Below, one piece after another: positions 61,272 through 64,000 of a stretch of 64,000 nucleotides of DNA (the first letter of the stretch is position 1; every line of letters starts with the position of its first letter). The notes under the pieces are model-generated. The model was not told the origin of the DNA and ran no database searches. It saw only the letters and a program-made list of their open reading frames with translations. The DNA lies in NCBI GenBank assembly GCA_025558095.1, contig JAIVFI010000006.1, forward strand, positions 62,001-126,000, read 5' to 3'. Source of the stretch: Hyaloraphidium curvatum (Eukaryota > Monoblepharomycota > Hyaloraphidiomycetes > Hyaloraphidiales > Hyaloraphidiaceae). A program made the translations under genes and the position numbers.

Positions 61272-62825
61272 ATGCCGGGAATGAAGGTCGCCCTGATCTT
61301 CTTTTTCACTGCTTTCCTCGTGCGTGCACCACTCCTCGGCGCCGCGCCGGTGCCGGGCGCGCGGTGGGTGCCGCCGCTGTCACCACAGCGCGTTGAGCGC
61401 TCCGACCGCAGGCACGCCGTGTTCCGCCGCAGCTGCTCGGACTGCGGTGAAGGTCTTTTCTGGCACGTGCTTTTTGAGTCCCCGGAATCCTGCAGAGGCT
61501 CTGCTGACGTCCCCGCAGCGAGTTCTCGTACCCCGGCACGCCCCCAGGCGTCGTCGCCTGCGTGAGCTACGGCGACGACGAGGAGGACTTTCGGAACCTC
61601 TACCGCCGCTACGCTGCCGCCCGGGATGCGGAGCCCACAAGCTGGACCTCGACCGCGTCGTCAACCTCTGTCACAACCAGCTCGACGGTGCCCTCCTCCA
61701 CCTCCGTGACTACCAGCTGGTCGGCAACGACAACCTCGAGATCCAAGACTGCGTCCACAACAAACACCCCCGTGACTTTGACTCCGACGCTGAACCCGAG
61801 CAACACCATATTGCGCGCGGACTGCACTTACCTCCCCGTCCCCTTCATTGTTCCCGACGCGAGCAAGACCGCCAACGACGTCTTCAACATTGAACTGGTG
61901 ACCTGCTCAGCCAACAAGACCTTCGACAGCTACTTCGTGGCCGCGGCACAAAAGTGGATGAGCATCATCACCTCCGATGTTTACAACTACCCGCTCTATA
62001 AATCGGACTGCGTGCGCTTCGGGACCGGCGCAGGGGACGCGGTGATGTCCTGCCAATTCGTCGACGACATCATCATCGGCATCATGATCGAAGCCATTGA
62101 TGGTCCTTCACACACAGTGGGGAACGCGGGGCCGGTGTACATGCGCGGGGGCGACCCGGCACATGGGTACTTTCTTCCCCTCACCGGCTCCATGCGATTC
62201 GACAGTGGTGAGATTTGTCCACAGCCAAACGACGAGGCATTGCTGATTTTCCTTCTCTGCGCATGGATTGCCAGCCGACATGGACGATCTAATGGCAAGA
62301 AACATACTCGAGGACATAATTGTGCACGAAATGGGCCACATTCTCGGCTTCGGCAGCCTCTGGATCTACTCCGTTCTGCTCTCGCCATCCAACTGCGTTG
62401 CACTTGTGGCAGCCGGCAACACAGTATCCGGGGCGCGGTTCCTCGGCGCCCAGGCTAACTCTACCTTGCCTGCGGTTGATCCGAACAACTACTTGGGGCT
62501 AACCTACGTGCCGGTTGAGGACGGCGGAGGCAACGGGACGTCCTGCACGCATTGGAAGGAATCCGTGTTCAAGAAGGAGCTCATGACGGGCTGGCTTCCG
62601 AACGGCGGTGGCACCCCGCTCAGCCTCACGACCGTCATGAGCCTCGCCGACTTGGGGTACGGCGTTAACACCGCCAGCCCCTACATCAGCCTGACTTTCG
62701 ACCTCGGGGACCCGACCATGACGCCTGATCACCGGCGGCGGGCCGTAATGGAGGAGGGCGGTGTGTGGCTCACTGGATGCACCGATGTCTTTGGTCCGCC
62801 AGTGGTGGTCCCCATGCCCGAATGA
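61272..62825 (+). CDS. Secreted metzincin-type zinc metalloprotease with shared N-terminal Cys module
   Basis: Three exons (61272-61462, 61519-62207, 62275-62825), 476 residues. Signal peptide: MKVALIFFFTAFLVRAPLLG. The first intron appears to be GC-AG (TG|GCACGT); it lies at exactly the codon where the related PAN-like gene at 53042-53647 has a GT-AG intron, and the only GT alternative would be 37 bp. The N-terminal module FRRSCSDCGEGLFW, CEFSYPGTPPGVVACV and LYRRY is shared with that gene. A Ser/Thr stalk of about 50 residues follows, then the protease: IIVHEMGHILGFGSLW (zinc-binding HExxHxxGxG start), KKELMTGWLPNGG with a Met-turn-like LMTG, and LADLGYGVN. This ending is typical of leishmanolysin-related proteins of bacteria and protists. 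The third zinc ligand is not obvious. Predicted extracellular protein degradation. Confidence 0.82.
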
Positions 62826-64000
62826 GCCCGCTGTATACAAACGATGTAAAGCAAGCCATCATCACTGCCAACGAGCTATTGGCAGCGATCCCGCAGCGCG
62901 CCGCGTCGCACCGTTCGTTCCTGTCCGGACGGCAGGTCTCACCCAAGGGGTATCAAATCGGCAAGGGGAGGTGTCCGTCCCCGTCCCGTGCTGCGACACA
63001 CAAAGGTCCCGCCCGGCGATGCGACGTAGGCAATGCGAGAGAACCGATCGTTGGCGGCATACACCGGCAGCGACCCCGCAGCCCGCCGCATCGCCCCGTC
63101 CTTCCCGGTCCGCACCGCACGGCGACGGGGCGCGGGCCGTACCCGAAGTTGTACCTCCCCCAGTACAGCGGCGGTCCCAGCTTCCGTCCGGTCGCGCCCA
63201 GGCCTTTCCGGTGCTCGAAATGCAGATTCGGCCCGGAGGGTGCGTGGGGCACTACAGGCAGGTGGCTTCCCCTGCAGTCCATCATGGCACCCGGCCCGCG
63301 CAGAGCTGGATCAAGAGGACGTCGAAAGTGATGCCGAGAAGCATCATTATTTGGCGCCCCGCTGCCAGCGCTTCGAGGCTCCCTCTTTGGACACCAGGTC
63401 CGTCCGGCCTTGGGGGAGTCGATTCGCAATGACGCGGTGCGCAACGGAAAGCTGCGCACCAGCGTTATGCAATGGTCCCGGCATTCGGCGGAGGTGCTCG
63501 CCGGCGGCTGCCGCGCCTCATCAACCCTGGGATCGACCAGCCGCGGACACGGGTGCGCCTGACTGCCCTTCGGCCCAGCGCCGGCCCCGGCGTTGGCCCC
63601 CACGCGGCGCTGCCACAGCGATCTCAAAATCACAGCACCGAAGGCTTCGATTCGGGGAAGCCGCGGCTGCGCCTCGTCGGCGGCCGGAACAGGGTGTCGG
63701 GTGGAACGGTGACGTGGCGCGACTCGAAGCGCGGCCGCACCCCCCTCCTCCCGCGGCGCGTCTCCGAATCGGCGAGAATCGCCACGCTAGCACGGCGATC
63801 TCTCGTCTTCGCCAGCAGCGCCGCGTGGCCCCCGTGAGCTGCGGTCGGTCGGACGACCGGGTGTCGCGGGAAGCCTCTCATCACCCATCAGCAGCTCCGC
63901 GCCTCTATATCCCCCCCACGACAAACTCGGCGCTCTTTGCGCTCCCCACGCTCCCCGCGCTCCCCGTACTCGCCGCGCTCCCCTTCCTCGCCCTCCTCCT
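62826..64000. other. Right-edge region, no gene seen
   Basis: Only shadow frames. The last 100 bp become a CT-rich imperfect repeat of CGCTCCCC, like a promoter pyrimidine tract, and may precede a gene outside the window. Confidence 0.4.

Noticed and set aside
1..64000. CRISPR array, bacterial operons or prophage
   Set aside because: No regularly spaced direct repeats with unique spacers, no Shine-Dalgarno-led gene strings, and the genes contain spliceosomal introns.

Overview
The window is eukaryotic nuclear DNA with a very high GC content. Nearly all genes can be read as short exons split by tiny spliceosomal introns of about 50-77 bp, most often with GTGGGT-type donor sites. A chitin deacetylase with chitin-binding-like Cys modules, a Jen1/NanT-like MFS carboxylate transporter, fungal-style FAD/BBE and P450 enzymes, BTB, MYND-SET and F-box-like proteins, and the small introns together suggest a fungus. 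The large lectin and perforin-like proteins and several bacterial- or plant-type families point to an early-diverging, chytrid-like lineage (a Monoblepharidomycete such as Hyaloraphidium is only a guess). No tRNA gene, rRNA gene, CRISPR array or bacterial operon was seen.

Layout. 0.8-9.9 kb: chitin deacetylase, a small membrane protein, an HD-domain phosphohydrolase, a UBR-box zinc-finger protein and a PglD/NeuD-like acyltransferase. 10.7-14.4 kb: an F-box-like gene interrupted by one in-frame TAG, and a single-pass surface protein. 14.7-26.6 kb: the most striking locus, two tandem, same-strand, multi-exon paralogues of about 1,650 and 1,820 residues. Each combines a signal peptide, polyproline linkers, SUEL/rhamnose-binding-lectin modules, a MACPF (perforin-like) domain, a PAN/apple-like Cys module and a C-terminal SUEL domain; a broken third copy of the C-terminal lectin lies at 31.8-32.2 kb. 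27-36 kb: AT-hook/chromo-like nuclear protein, NmrA-like reductase, BTB protein, SETD3-like methyltransferase, cytochrome P450 and an EXORDIUM-like secreted protein. 37-41 kb: a truncated P450 duplicate, a large secreted Cys-rich protein, a perfect 64-bp tandem duplication and a MYND-SET protein.

41.2-44.4 kb is gene-poor and rich in the octamer GGATGCGG. 44.4-48.7 kb carries a bZIP-like basic-region protein without an evident zipper and the MFS transporter. 48.7-57.2 kb is a repeat island of degenerate dispersed repeats, a SINE-like insertion with its empty site preserved in a neighbouring duplicate, and a truncated SABATH methyltransferase copy, holding only three small genes (secreted Cys-rich, PAN-like, SABATH). 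57.2-62.8 kb: a berberine-bridge-type oxidase, a DUF1003 membrane protein and a secreted metzincin protease sharing its N-terminal module with the PAN-like gene. The last 1.2 kb shows nothing convincing.

A theme is cell-surface and secreted biology: at least seven genes encode signal peptides followed by Cys-rich, Thr/Ser/Pro-linked or lectin modules. A second theme is local duplication followed by decay. Exon boundaries were inferred by eye from reading-frame continuity, GT/AG sites and paralogue comparison; coordinates given for multi-exon genes are the outer CDS limits, with introns listed in the text.
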